Part shown: in pieces, positions 1 to 8,285 of the stretch
How the letters are laid out: each line of letters begins with the position of its first letter
Position numbering within the stretch: the stretch's first letter is position 1
Source of the DNA: an uncultured Gammaproteobacteria bacterium
GTDB taxonomy: Bacteria; Pseudomonadota; Gammaproteobacteria; Pseudomonadales; Azotimanducaceae
Length of the DNA stretch: 36,201 nt
Direction of reading: 5' to 3'
Assembly: GCA_913050215.1 (NCBI GenBank)
Contig: CAJXBG010000032.1
Location: 1 to 36,201 of the forward strand
Notes under the pieces: model-generated
What the model was told of the DNA's origin: nothing
Database searches by the model: none
The model's input: only the letters and a program-made list of their open reading frames with translations
Position numbers and translations under genes: made by a program

Positions 1-119
1 TTGGGGAGAACGTTCCCACCACAAGACCCAAAAATGGCGACACAACAACGCCGATCCAGTTATCGTAGATTATTTATCTTGGACCATTTGTCTAAGCTTC
101 TCGCTGAAAAGGAAATATC
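1..119. other. Left-edge non-coding stretch
   Basis: No complete gene is visible here. Short open frames run in from the left edge (one closes at the TAG at 66-68), so the end of a gene outside the window may lie here, but nothing in them is recognisable. Bases 3-20 form an imperfect palindrome centred on GAACGTTC. AAGGAA at about 109-114 is the ribosome binding site for the DUF1330 gene. Confidence 0.4.
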
Positions 120-434
120 ATGTCCGACCTACCTGTTTTTATGGTTGTAAACCTCAAAGTCATTGATCCTGATACCTATCGTACCTACGAGAAAGGGTTC
201 TTCCCAATGTTGAAGAAATATGGCGGTGAGTTCGTCACCTTTGATGACAATCCGACAACTTTTGAAGGTGATAGTCCACGTGAAGGCCGAATGATTATCT
301 TCAAATTTCCTTCGGAGACAAAGGCAAAAGATTGGTATGCAGACGATGAATATCAGTCGCTTTCGGCGCATCGCAGGGCGGGCACTAAGTTGGAGTTCCT
401 GACGCTCGTGAGATGCTTACCGCCGAGAAGTTAG
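120..434 (+). CDS. DUF1330 family protein
   Basis: A 104-residue protein with the compact layout of the DUF1330 family, small ferredoxin-like alpha+beta barrel proteins related to the dimeric ABM fold. Typical features are the opening strand (VFMVVNLKVIDPDTY), the YEKGFFPMLKKYGGEF helix-turn, the middle strand EGRMIIFKFPS, and the KAKDWYADDEYQSL helix in which a Trp/Tyr pair is characteristic. There is no signal peptide, so it is probably cytoplasmic. The biochemical role of the family is not established. The ATG is preceded by AAGGAA at a suitable distance. It stands alone upstream of the convergent racemase gene. The family call is firm; no function can be given. Confidence 0.85.
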   Translation: MSDLPVFMVVNLKVIDPDTYRTYEKGFFPMLKKYGGEFVTFDDNPTTFEGDSPREGRMIIFKFPSETKAKDWYADDEYQSLSAHRRAGTKLEFLTLVRCLPPRS

Positions 435-518
435 GAACGCCCTAAAGAAAATAGCTTGGTACCTCGCCTTACACTTGAATTGTGCCAGGCTTTTTATCGG
501 GTCAACACTTCCCTGTTG

Positions 519-1217
519 TCAGCTATCGTCTAGAGCAAAAGCAACTGCCTGCTCAGCATGAATTTTTGTCGTATCGTAAAGGCGTACTGGCGTATCGGTC
601 TGAGAGACAAGCAGCGCTATTTCTGTACATCCGAGGATAACCGCCTGTGCACCTCGTTCATGTAGTGCGTCAATAACGTTGAGATAGGCAGCTCTTGAAG
701 CATCGCTGATGACGCCAAGGCAGAGTTCGTTGTAGATCACGTCATGTACGAGCGCTCGTTCAGCTAGCGCCGGTACGATCACATCAATGCCGTACTTTGA
801 GGTCAACCGGTCCTTGTAAAAATCTTGCTCCATCGTGAATTTTGTACCCAACAATCCGACTCGGTTTATATCATCGTTAAGCAAAGCATCAGCGGTCGCG
901 TCGGCAATGTGTAAAAGAGGTATTGCTATAGCGGCTTGTATTTGGTCTGCCACTTTATGCATGGTGTTGGTGCAGATGAGTAAAAAGTCTGCGCCACCTT
1001 TCTCAACACTCAGAGCGGCTTGCGATAAAATAGCGGCTGTCTCATTCCACTTGTCGAGGTGCTGAAGTTTCTCGATTTCGTCGAAGTCGACACTGTACAT
1101 ACAGATTTTTGCCGAATGTAAGCCGCCAAGTTCCTGTTTGACGGCTTCGTTGATTGCGCGGTAATAGCTCGTAGTAGATTCCCAGCTCATACCGCCCAGC
1201 ATGCCAATGGTTTTCAT
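519..1217 (-). CDS. Aspartate/glutamate racemase family protein (YgeA-like)
   Basis: A 232-residue cofactor-independent amino-acid racemase of the Asp/Glu/hydantoin racemase superfamily. The N-terminus MKTIGMLGGMSWEST is the family hallmark. The two catalytic cysteines are visible as C82 in ICTNTMH and C197 in ILGCTEIALL, so it should be active; substrate (aspartate, glutamate or broader as in E. coli YgeA) cannot be read from sequence. The frame is open for 88 more codons upstream, but the ATG at 1217 is chosen because homology begins exactly there and AGAGGGA precedes it; the upstream part reads as non-protein. It is divergent from the enoyl-CoA hydratase gene across about 245 bp. Cytoplasmic. 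Confidence 0.9.
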   Translation of the reverse strand: MKTIGMLGGMSWESTTSYYRAINEAVKQELGGLHSAKICMYSVDFDEIEKLQHLDKWNETAAILSQAALSVEKGGADFLLICTNTMHKVADQIQAAIAIPLLHIADATADALLNDDINRVGLLGTKFTMEQDFYKDRLTSKYGIDVIVPALAERALVHDVIYNELCLGVISDASRAAYLNVIDALHERGAQAVILGCTEIALLVSQTDTPVRLYDTTKIHAEQAVAFALDDS

Positions 1218-1462
1218 ATTATTTCCCTCTGATGGGCATTGACCGGTAAAGATTATCTTGATTGTGTGCAATGATCGCTGCCAGATAGGTTTTTTCACTC
1301 TCGGCGGCCCACTAGTCATACGATACCACCGAGTACTATGAGGATCATGCCAAACAATTTTGCTGGATAGATCCAGTGCAGCCATGACAAACTCTGATAC
1401 AAAAATGACCAACGTCGCCCAGCGGGGATACCCTGGTATCAACACACAATAGGAGATGGTCC

Positions 1463-2257
1463 ATGACCGACACAGATTCAATCCTTTTTAGCACGCAGGA
1501 CAACATTGCGACAATCACGCTAAATCGACCCGATTCGCTGAACGCGATGACAAACAGCCTGATGAAAAACCTGGTTGACGCCCTGGCGCTAGTTGAGCAA
1601 GACAAAGCCATCAGAGTTGTCGTTATTACGGGCAGTGGCCGCGGCTTTTGTGCCGGCGCCGATCTGGCGGGTCAGGCAAATGCCGAACCATCAACGGCTG
1701 TGCCTGATGGTCAGGTTGATGACAATTTCAATGGGGCGATGCGCGCCATCTACGATTGTCCGGTGCCCACTGTCGCGCGCGTCAACGGTGCTGCCGCCGG
1801 CGGTGGCTTTGGGCTGGCAATGGCATGCGACATCACCGTAGCAGCAAAAAGTGCTTTCTTTGTTGCAACTTTTGGTCCTCGACTGGGCATTGTTCCGGAC
1901 CTCGGCACCACGTGGAACCTGCCTCGCAAGGCTGGTCGCGCGCGGGCCCTCGGGTTGTCGCTGCTTGGTGACAGAATTACAGCAGAACAAGCAGAATCAT
2001 GGGGGTTGATCTGGAAAGCCGTTGCAGACGAGCAGCTTGACGCAGAAGTTGGACGCATTACGAACTCACTGGCGAAAACATCAGCCGAGACCGTCACTAG
2101 AATACGATCTGTTACTGATGCTGCACTCGGCAATAGCTTCAGTGATCAGCTCGATCTCGAAATGGTTCATCAAGCGGTTCTGATACCCCGCAATATGCAG
2201 GAAGGCGCGATGGCCTTCATGGAAAAGCGCGAACCCAATTTTCCGGGCAGGGAATAA
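1463..2257 (+). CDS. Enoyl-CoA hydratase/isomerase family protein, PaaG-like
   Basis: A 264-residue crotonase-fold protein. Oxyanion-hole segments are present: FCAGADL at residues 62-68 and the glycine-rich AAGGGFGLAMACD at 111-123. The usual second catalytic glutamate region reads LGIVPDLGTTWNLPR, with Asp146 in the position of the catalytic Asp of PaaG (ring-epoxide/isomerase branch) rather than the Glu pair of a classical hydratase. This favours an isomerase-type reaction on an acyl-CoA, but the natural substrate is unknown. AGGAG about 8 bases before the ATG supports the start. It converges on the SDR gene with a 54-bp gap. No other beta-oxidation or phenylacetate genes are adjacent, so pathway membership cannot be assigned. 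Confidence 0.88.
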   Translation: MTDTDSILFSTQDNIATITLNRPDSLNAMTNSLMKNLVDALALVEQDKAIRVVVITGSGRGFCAGADLAGQANAEPSTAVPDGQVDDNFNGAMRAIYDCPVPTVARVNGAAAGGGFGLAMACDITVAAKSAFFVATFGPRLGIVPDLGTTWNLPRKAGRARALGLSLLGDRITAEQAESWGLIWKAVADEQLDAEVGRITNSLAKTSAETVTRIRSVTDAALGNSFSDQLDLEMVHQAVLIPRNMQEGAMAFMEKREPNFPGRE

Positions 2258-2311
2258 TGACCGATAGACTTACTCACATACCTCGCCCTGCGATTGAGGG
2301 TTATTAAACCT

Positions 2312-3127
2312 CTACCCAATCAGAGGCTCAGGTAACAAACCAAATTCTGTCATAAAGGGTTTGATCTGGTCTACACGGCCTGTGATGTCTTGTGGGTTTG
2401 TCCGGCACATATAACAAACTGCTTCGGCAATAGCTTCAACAGGCGACTGTATGTCCTTGTTAGCCTCCGTAATTAAATTGTGATGGACAGCACCTGGGGT
2501 AGCGACCAGTCCTGGCGCAATCGAGTTTACGGCAATGTGGTTGTCATACACCTCTGTCGCCAGACCCGTACTAAATCTTTCCATGGCTGCTTTACACATG
2601 CCGTACACGGTGCCGCCCCGTGCCGCAGGGTAAGGCTTTTGTGGGTGAAGTGCTGCACCAGATGATATGTAGACGATGTTGCCACGATTGCCTTCGATCA
2701 TGTCCGGTAAAAATGCTTGAGCCAGCTCCATCGCGGCATAAACCTGTACCTCGAACATAAGGCGCATGCGCTTGTCAGGAAAATCTTTTATCGGGAAATA
2801 GAATGTCACGGCACCGTTGTTCACCAAAATATCTACGGTGCCAACCGCTGCCCGGGTTTCTTCAACCAACCGGATTCTATCTTCTGGCAAACTAAGATCG
2901 CACTGCACCGCGTGCGCTTCACCGCCCGCATTGTTGATCGTGTTGACCGTATCCATGATCGTACCTGGCAGCGGGTTTGCGCCTGCTTCCACGGTGCGCC
3001 CGGTGGCAACAACGCGTGCGCCCGCCATGGCCAGTCTCAACGCGATGGCTGTACCAATACCCCGACTGGCGCCGGTGACGAGTGCTGTGCGACCTGCCAG
3101 TGGGCCGTTATTGTCGATTGAAGGCAT
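2312..3127 (-). CDS. SDR family NAD(P)-dependent oxidoreductase
   Basis: A 271-residue classical short-chain dehydrogenase/reductase. The nucleotide-binding motif TGASRGIG is at residues 18-25, the catalytic Ser at 155/156 and YGMCK (Tyr175, Lys179) follow. Two positions are atypical: the NNAG motif reads NNGA (103-106), and the tetrad Asn position appears to be Gln128 in FEVQVYA. The C-terminal TGRVDQIKPF segment is an SDR substrate-lid ending. An upstream TTG at 3175 would add 16 residues, but the ATG at 3127 has GGAGAGA just before it and begins the conserved fold, so it is preferred. Substrate unknown. Confidence 0.88.
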   Translation of the reverse strand: MPSIDNNGPLAGRTALVTGASRGIGTAIALRLAMAGARVVATGRTVEAGANPLPGTIMDTVNTINNAGGEAHAVQCDLSLPEDRIRLVEETRAAVGTVDILVNNGAVTFYFPIKDFPDKRMRLMFEVQVYAAMELAQAFLPDMIEGNRGNIVYISSGAALHPQKPYPAARGGTVYGMCKAAMERFSTGLATEVYDNHIAVNSIAPGLVATPGAVHHNLITEANKDIQSPVEAIAEAVCYMCRTNPQDITGRVDQIKPFMTEFGLLPEPLIG

Positions 3128-3358
3128 AGAGATCTCTCCGTCTTGTAAAAAGTGCTTATCAAAATTGTGGTTCAAACGTCAGTGTCCTTTATACGCTATT
3201 GATGCAGCGAGTGGGATGGTGCGTGTGTCTTTGATCAGTCAGCAGAGCGAGAGCAACGCAAAAATGTTTACTTCTTGTCTGTTAATGCTTTCCGCGGTGG
3301 CGTAATTAATTTCTGAACAGGTACAATTCCAATCAATTATTTAAATTACGGGGTCGAT

Positions 3359-4360
3359 ATGAAAGTCGCGTCAGTACAAGCAGGTGGATTGGATCAGTTA
3401 CGTATCGAAGAGCGAGATGATCCGGAAGTCGGTTCTGGTGAATTGCTTGTAAAAGTAAGAGCGAGTTCACTCAATTTTCATGATTTTGCCGTTGTATCTG
3501 GCTTAATTCCCGGGCAACCAGGCCGAATTCCGATGTCAGATGGTGCCGGGGAAGTGGTCGCTATCGGTTCAGGGGTTACCGAGTTTGCTGTTGGAGACGC
3601 GGTTGTATCGGTTTTTTTTCCTGCTTGGGAACGAGGCACGCCTGATTTGAATAAGCTGATCGGCGTACCCGGAGATCATGTGGATGGGTTTGCAGCTGAA
3701 TTTGTTGCCGCGCCCGCCAGCGGGTTTACCAAGGCGCCCTCTAATTATTCTATGGAGGAATCGGCCACACTCCCATGTGCAGCGTTGACTGCTTGGCGGG
3801 CATTGTTCACCGAGGCTCAAGTTAAGCCGGGCGACTGGGTGCTTACTCAAGGCACGGGTGGTGTCTCGATTTTTGCATTACAGTTTGCGAAGGCTGCTGG
3901 ATGTCGCGTCATTGCAACATCTTCAAGCGAAGAAAAACTCGCAAAATTAAAAGCACTCGGTGCCGACCACCTCATCAATTATAAGGAAACGCCTGACTGG
4001 GGCGTAAAGGCTCGAGAACTCACGGGCGGGGTTGGTGTTGATGAGGTCGTTGAAATCGGCGGGGCGGGAACGCTTGGGCAATCAATCACAGCCTGCCGTA
4101 TCAGTGGCCATATTTCCTTAATTGGTGTCCTCGCTGGTTTTGCGGGTGAGGTGCCAACAGCGCAGCTATTTTCACAAAACATTACTTTAAAGGGTATAAC
4201 GGTAGGATCCCGGCAAGAGCAGCAGGATATGATTCTTGCTATAGAGGCGAATAATATCCTGCCAGTGATCAGCGATAAATTTCCGATGGCAGAGATTCGT
4301 GCAGCCTTTGAACTGCAGGCAGCGCAGAAACACTTTGGCAAGATCGTACTCACTGTGTAG
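3359..4360 (+). CDS. Zinc-independent MDR oxidoreductase (quinone-reductase-like)
   Basis: A 333-residue medium-chain dehydrogenase/reductase. The N-terminal GroES-like domain contains LKV-type strands and SLNFHDFAVVSG, where the catalytic zinc Cys of true alcohol dehydrogenases is absent; the structural four-Cys lobe is absent too. The Rossmann domain shows TQGTGGVSIFALQFAKAAG, IATSSSEEKLAKLKALGADH and VVEIGGAGTL. This pattern matches the NADPH:quinone oxidoreductase/MDR7 branch, which reduces activated C=C or quinone substrates using NADPH. The ATG has a GGGG-containing leader but no strong Shine-Dalgarno. It lies divergent from the SDR gene across about 230 bp and alone in its direction. 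Specific substrate not inferable. Confidence 0.87.
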   Translation: MKVASVQAGGLDQLRIEERDDPEVGSGELLVKVRASSLNFHDFAVVSGLIPGQPGRIPMSDGAGEVVAIGSGVTEFAVGDAVVSVFFPAWERGTPDLNKLIGVPGDHVDGFAAEFVAAPASGFTKAPSNYSMEESATLPCAALTAWRALFTEAQVKPGDWVLTQGTGGVSIFALQFAKAAGCRVIATSSSEEKLAKLKALGADHLINYKETPDWGVKARELTGGVGVDEVVEIGGAGTLGQSITACRISGHISLIGVLAGFAGEVPTAQLFSQNITLKGITVGSRQEQQDMILAIEANNILPVISDKFPMAEIRAAFELQAAQKHFGKIVLTV

Positions 4361-4524
4361 TGCCTTGTTAGCATCGATTTCGAGCGCAATTTGATGCAGA
4401 AATAGGAAGAGTACTCCCACCTCTGAATCTCAAAATGGTTAACTTGTCGGTACCACTAATTCATAAGCCTAGTCACTCTTGTTCTAGCGGACACAATCGT
4501 CTATCAAAGAAGAAGCACGTAGCG

Positions 4525-5124
4525 CTAGGAAAGCGCGATCTGTTCAGCCTGGTCCTGAACCCGGTCAAGAAATATCTGCAGATCACCCACACGGGTCTGC
4601 ATCGGTGACCCATCAACCAGGGCCGTCACCAGGCGTACCCGTAGTCTTACCTCGTCATCATCGAGTTCGTTATTCATGCCGCGAACAGACGCCTCCAGCG
4701 CCCTGTAGAAGACCTCGTAGACAGAGCGGTACAGGCCACGAAACTCCTTATGATGCAGGGATATTGTACCCAGCGTAGACATGAGGATACCGCTGTCTCC
4801 GCGCCAGCGAATGACCAGCTCTCTTACGATCGCTCGAAAGGCCTCCCGTTCGCTGCCTGATGACCGCTTTGCCTCGATCACGGCCACATCAGCTGCAGCC
4901 TCTCGTTCAAACACGTGCAAGAGCAGTGCTTCTCTGGTCTTGAAGTAGTACTGCACATTGCTCAGCTTCAAATCCAGAGAGGTCGCGAGTTCCCGCAGGG
5001 AGAACCCGTCAACCCCGTTTTCGACAAGTTTCTTGCGCGCCGCCGCAACGATTCGATCGCAGGTTGAATTGCCCTTTGGGGTTGGCGCCAGCGATACCAT
5101 TTCAGGGTTTCTCTTTTTTGGCAT
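4525..5124 (-). CDS. TetR family transcriptional regulator
   Basis: A 199-residue TetR-type repressor. The N-terminal helix-turn-helix spans roughly residues 20-65, with CDRIVAAARKKLVENG, FSLRELATSLDL and the recognition helix VQYYFKTREALL. The C-terminal ligand domain is helical and too divergent to name a ligand. The ATG at 5124 abuts the operator region and lacks a Shine-Dalgarno; Met9 at 5100, preceded by AAGAGAAA, is an alternative start giving 191 residues. It is divergent from the GNAT gene with 70 bp between them, where two TTGGTC-N3-GACCAA-type palindromes lie, one ending almost at its own start codon. Autorepression and control of the GNAT gene are inferred. Confidence 0.92.
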   Translation of the reverse strand: MPKKRNPEMVSLAPTPKGNSTCDRIVAAARKKLVENGVDGFSLRELATSLDLKLSNVQYYFKTREALLLHVFEREAAADVAVIEAKRSSGSEREAFRAIVRELVIRWRGDSGILMSTLGTISLHHKEFRGLYRSVYEVFYRALEASVRGMNNELDDDEVRLRVRLVTALVDGSPMQTRVGDLQIFLDRVQDQAEQIALS

Positions 5125-5126
5125 AT

Positions 5127-5158
5127 TTGGTCATTGACAAGTTTTGGTCGTTGACCAA
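5127..5158. promoter_or_regulatory. Tandem TetR-type operators
   Basis: Two copies of one palindrome lie 17 bp apart. The distal copy, TTGGTC-GTT-GACCAA at 5144-5158, is perfect; the proximal one, TTGGTC-ATT-GACAA at 5127-5140, has a degraded right arm. They sit between the divergent tetR-type and GNAT genes, and the perfect copy lies inside the spacer of the GNAT promoter. Binding by the adjacent TetR protein is an inference. Confidence 0.7.
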
Positions 5159-5162
5159 TAAT
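5134..5162 (+). promoter_or_regulatory. Sigma70 promoter of the GNAT gene
   Basis: TTGACA (5134-5139), a 17-bp spacer, then AATAAT (5157-5162), a near-consensus pair. The expected transcript start near 5169 leaves about 25 bases before the ATG at 5195. The perfect TTGGTC-N3-GACCAA palindrome fills most of the spacer, a layout expected for repression. Confidence 0.6.
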
Positions 5163-5194
5163 AGCGCGAAATCCTAGACAACGGTACTAGCAAT

Positions 5195-5827
5195 ATGGAA
5201 ATCATCGAAGTATCCCCAGATGTTAGAGAAGTTTATGCCGCTGAAATACCTGAACTCGTCTGGAGTACCGGGCCGGTAAGCTATGAGTACCAGTTTGGTA
5301 CCCGCGAGATATTTGATCACGCTGTTCGGGGTTCCTGGCCCATGGATGGCACCCTGTTTGGCGCAGATGCGACTGCACTCGCGATTGAAGACGGTGCTTT
5401 GATGGGCATTGAGATCGGCATGCGAGGTACCGAGTACAAAACCCGCCAGCACGCGCTGGCACCACTATGGAAAAACCTGATAGAACGGGGAGATGTTTCG
5501 AAACAAGACTTCTACGGATTGCTGGAACGAGCTGATCATGCCAGCTGGCTCAATCCTGTCATTGACGCCGACACCTACTATATCCACGCACTTGCAGTGA
5601 AACCCGAGTATCGCGGTAAGCGAATTGGCTTCTACCTCATCGATAACGCGATCAACAAGGCAAGGGGTCAGGGCTACGCAAAATTTCAGCTCGACGTGAT
5701 GTCTGATAATCCAGCAGTTGAATTTTATCGTGCAGTTGGCCTCGAACTGCTGGCGGACACAAGGGCACCCAAACCTGCAGCATTCGGTGTCCCCCCGGAG
5801 TATCGAATGGGGATGAGACTTTCATGA
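5195..5827 (+). CDS. GNAT family N-acetyltransferase
   Basis: A 210-residue protein with the acyl-CoA-binding core of the Gcn5-related acetyltransferases in its C-terminal half: the strand YIHALAVKPEYRGKRIG (motif A, with the R-G-K-R-I-G pyrophosphate loop), the following helix FYLIDNAINKARGQG, then FQLDVMSDNPAVEFYRAVGLE (motif B). The N-terminal ~90 residues form a family-specific part. It would transfer an acetyl group from acetyl-CoA to an amine, but the acceptor is unknown. No clear Shine-Dalgarno precedes the ATG. The gene is the likely target of the divergent TetR regulator and is followed, 247 bp later, by an amine oxidase gene, which raises but does not prove an amine substrate. Confidence 0.85.
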   Translation: MEIIEVSPDVREVYAAEIPELVWSTGPVSYEYQFGTREIFDHAVRGSWPMDGTLFGADATALAIEDGALMGIEIGMRGTEYKTRQHALAPLWKNLIERGDVSKQDFYGLLERADHASWLNPVIDADTYYIHALAVKPEYRGKRIGFYLIDNAINKARGQGYAKFQLDVMSDNPAVEFYRAVGLELLADTRAPKPAAFGVPPEYRMGMRLS

Positions 5828-5991
5828 GCAACCCAACCAGCATGATCAGTCCATTTGCTAACATCTCAATTATTCCAAGTGTGTAGTCAGAGCTGAGAAT
5901 AAGAACTACAAACAGCATTTTTCAAGGATGTCAAAGTATCGCTTTTCGGGGTGAATGCTCCATAAGCGAACATGTCGAAGACCACTAATAA

Positions 5992-6021
5992 TTGATAAAT
6001 GACGTTGTTCTAAAATAAGAT
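5992..6021 (+). promoter_or_regulatory. Possible promoter of the amine oxidase gene
   Basis: TTGATA (5992-5997), an 18-bp spacer and TAAGAT (6016-6021) form a plausible but weak sigma70 pair in the AT-rich leader, 53 bases before the amine oxidase ATG. No operator-like palindrome accompanies it. Confidence 0.3.
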
Positions 6022-6074
6022 CGTTTCATTAACGAATTTTTAACAGATATAACCAAACCCCGTAGGCGCTTTTT

Positions 6075-7958
6075 ATGACTATATACCCTTTAGAATCACT
6101 CTCTCGAGATGAAGTCACTAACGCAGTCGATCTCTTCCGGTCCCATCATAAAAACAAAAAATCTTTTTTTTCGTCGATAGGTCTACAAGAACCGAAAAAA
6201 AGCGATGTTTTAGGTAAGAAAACAATACCCCGAGTCATCGAGTTGACCGGTGTTGATGAGGAGCAAGATGGTGGCTTTGTTGCCTTGATAGATGTTACTG
6301 GAGGCAAGGTCCTCTCAAGCACGCGTCTGCCTCTCGACACACAGGTCGCCTATAACTATGCTGATCTCGGGCATGCGGTTCTTCTTACAAAGTCCAATGC
6401 TCAGTGGCTAGAATCTGTGGCGGCCAGAGGTATTGACGTTTCGTCGGAAGATGCACTGGCGCTCATCCAGATCGACCCTTGGCCGGCGGGTGGTTACGCC
6501 CATGACAGCATCCCAGCAGGACATCGTGCCCTGCGATGTATCGCCTTTCTGAAAGAAGATCCAACGGATAACGGTTACGCAAGGCCTATTCATGGACTCA
6601 TTGCGCACGTCGATCTTACTGCCGGCGTCGTCACGCATGTTGAAGACAGCGGAGTCATTCCTATGCCAACGGCATCTGGCCGCTATGATTGTGAGAGCCC
6701 TCGCGCAATTCGATCAGATCTTAAGCCTCTGAGTATCACTCAGCCCGAGGGAACCAGTTTTAAGGTAGTCGGCAACAGAATCTCCTGGCAAGGCTTTGAC
6801 GTTCGCGCTTCTGTTCATCCAGTGAATGGTCTGGTTTTGCATGAACTTTCGTTGGAGGACAGGCCGATTCTTTATCGCGCCGCGCTGTCTGAAATGGTGG
6901 TGCCTTACGGCGATAATGATCCAATGCATAGCTGGAAGCACGTGCTTGACGCCAGTGAATACAATATGGGTACGATGATCAACAGCCTAAAACTTGGCTG
7001 TGACTGTCTGGGTGAAATTCACTATCTAGATACGCACCAGGTCACCTTTGAAGGCAATCCCAGAACGATTGAAAATGCCATCTGCATACATGAAGAAGAC
7101 TATGGCATCCAATGGAAGCACTCTAATTTAGAGAGGCAAACAGCAGAGGTGAGACGGTCACGACGACTCGTGATCAGCTCCGTGTTCACGATCGGGAATT
7201 ACGACTACGGTTTCTACTGGTATCTTTATCTTGATGGAACCATTCAAATGGAAGTCAAGCTGACGGGGATTGTTGGCGTCAGCGCGATGACTCAAGCAAC
7301 CTATAATCCATCACAATCACCCGTAATCGGAGAAAACCTCTCCTCGCCTGTTCACCAACATCTGTTTTGTTTTCGACTTGATTGGCAACTCGACGGTGGC
7401 ACCAATTCATTGTTTGAAAATCAGATCGAATTAATGCCAGTGTCACCCCAAAACCCAGAAGGCACACAGTTTCAGTCAGTTTCTCGACATTTGACGACAG
7501 AATCGGAGGCGATCAGAGACAATGCGCCTCACGTCAGTCGAAACTGGAAGGTGGTGAACCCCGCATCAAAAAATAAGTGGGGTGTGCCTGTTGCATACAA
7601 ACTGCTGCCGGCGGCCTCACCCACGTTATTTGCACAGGCAGGCTCTCAAGTGGCAGCGCGAGCAGCATTTGCCAGTCACAATTTGTGGGCAACACCCTTC
7701 AGCGAAGGCGAATTTAGTGCCGCCGGTCCAAATACGGTTATGCATGCAGGACAAGGTGGGCTTGCCGAAATGACCGCTGAAAATCGCAATATTGATGACT
7801 GCGACCTCGTGGTCTGGCATACCGTTGGGCTAACCCACGTGCCGCGGCCTGAAGATTGGCCCGTCATGCCGGTTGAATATACGGGCTTTCATCTCATTCC
7901 ATCAGGCTTCTTCGACAAGAACCCGACGCTCGATTTACCCAGGAAGTGCGACGACTGA
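6075..7958 (+). CDS. Primary-amine oxidase (copper/topaquinone enzyme)
   Basis: A 627-residue copper amine oxidase that converts primary amines to aldehydes with release of ammonia and hydrogen peroxide. All catalytic residues can be found with spacing like the Arthrobacter globiformis enzyme: general base Asp292 in VLDASEYNMG, the Tyr376 that becomes topaquinone in IGNYDYGFYW (84 residues later), copper ligands His427 and His429 in VHQHLFCF, and His588 in GLTHVPRPEDWPVMP. The N-terminal domains 2 and 3 precede them. There is no signal peptide, so it should be cytoplasmic like the Arthrobacter enzyme and unlike periplasmic E. coli TynA. The start ATG has only a weak AGG upstream. The natural amine is unknown. 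Confidence 0.95.
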   Translation: MTIYPLESLSRDEVTNAVDLFRSHHKNKKSFFSSIGLQEPKKSDVLGKKTIPRVIELTGVDEEQDGGFVALIDVTGGKVLSSTRLPLDTQVAYNYADLGHAVLLTKSNAQWLESVAARGIDVSSEDALALIQIDPWPAGGYAHDSIPAGHRALRCIAFLKEDPTDNGYARPIHGLIAHVDLTAGVVTHVEDSGVIPMPTASGRYDCESPRAIRSDLKPLSITQPEGTSFKVVGNRISWQGFDVRASVHPVNGLVLHELSLEDRPILYRAALSEMVVPYGDNDPMHSWKHVLDASEYNMGTMINSLKLGCDCLGEIHYLDTHQVTFEGNPRTIENAICIHEEDYGIQWKHSNLERQTAEVRRSRRLVISSVFTIGNYDYGFYWYLYLDGTIQMEVKLTGIVGVSAMTQATYNPSQSPVIGENLSSPVHQHLFCFRLDWQLDGGTNSLFENQIELMPVSPQNPEGTQFQSVSRHLTTESEAIRDNAPHVSRNWKVVNPASKNKWGVPVAYKLLPAASPTLFAQAGSQVAARAAFASHNLWATPFSEGEFSAAGPNTVMHAGQGGLAEMTAENRNIDDCDLVVWHTVGLTHVPRPEDWPVMPVEYTGFHLIPSGFFDKNPTLDLPRKCDD

Positions 7959-7977
7959 TACGCTTTTTCTCGACTGG

Positions 7978-8002
7978 ACCCGTCGTAAGCGCGACGGGTT
8001 TG
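7978..8002 (+). terminator. Probable terminator after the amine oxidase gene
   Basis: An 8-bp stem ACCCGTCG/CGACGGGT with a 6-base loop followed by a short TTT run, 20 bases after the stop codon. The U-tract is short, so efficiency is uncertain. Confidence 0.55.
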
Positions 8003-8071
8003 ATTACTAGCATTGCAACAAAGGCCAAAAAATTTAGTGCCTATTCTGTTTGAATCTGACCATTTGCTAGG

Positions 8072-8101
8072 TTGCATAAATGATATGTTATAACATATTA
8101 T
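8072..8101 (+). promoter_or_regulatory. Promoter with Zur-like operator
   Basis: TTGCAT (8072-8077), an 18-bp spacer and TATTAT (8096-8101) form a sigma70-type promoter. Its spacer holds the perfect 16-bp palindrome ATATGTTATAACATAT (8083-8098), extending to 22 bp with one mismatched pair. The core TGTTATAACA resembles gammaproteobacterial Zur boxes. The first gene begins about 60 bases downstream. The DUF1826 gene in the operon supports the zinc reading; the regulator itself is outside the window. Confidence 0.6.
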
Positions 8102-8162
8102 AAACGCTTCGGGTGAATGGCATGTTTCAAGCGTTGCAAAAGTTTAAGGTTAGAAACTCCAC

Positions 8163-8285
8163 ATGACGTCACTCAATATTTCGAATAACACCATCTTTGA
8201 TGATGTCGCGAGCGCGCATACAAGTCTGCATCCTTGTTTTGTTGATGACTACGAGGCTTTTTATAAGGTAGCGAGAAAAGAATGA
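8163..8285 (+). CDS. Small hypothetical protein, 40 aa, first gene of the operon
   Basis: A 40-codon frame from ATG at 8163 (MTSLNISNNTIFDD...) to TGA at 8283. The stop overlaps the next start as ATGA, the usual layout for translational coupling. AAGG lies about 13 bases before the ATG, so initiation looks weak. The peptide is acidic, has one Cys (C25) next to a His (HPCF), and has no membrane segment or signal peptide. I do not recognise a family. Support comes from its position directly behind a good promoter and from the 4-base overlap rather than from homology. It could instead be a leader peptide controlling the downstream genes. Confidence 0.5.
   Translation: MTSLNISNNTIFDDVASAHTSLHPCFVDDYEAFYKVARKE

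Noticed and set aside
1218-1481. N-terminal 88-residue extension of the racemase
   Set aside because: The extra part has no family similarity, overlaps the enoyl-CoA hydratase start region, and the internal ATG has a good ribosome site and the family N-terminus.
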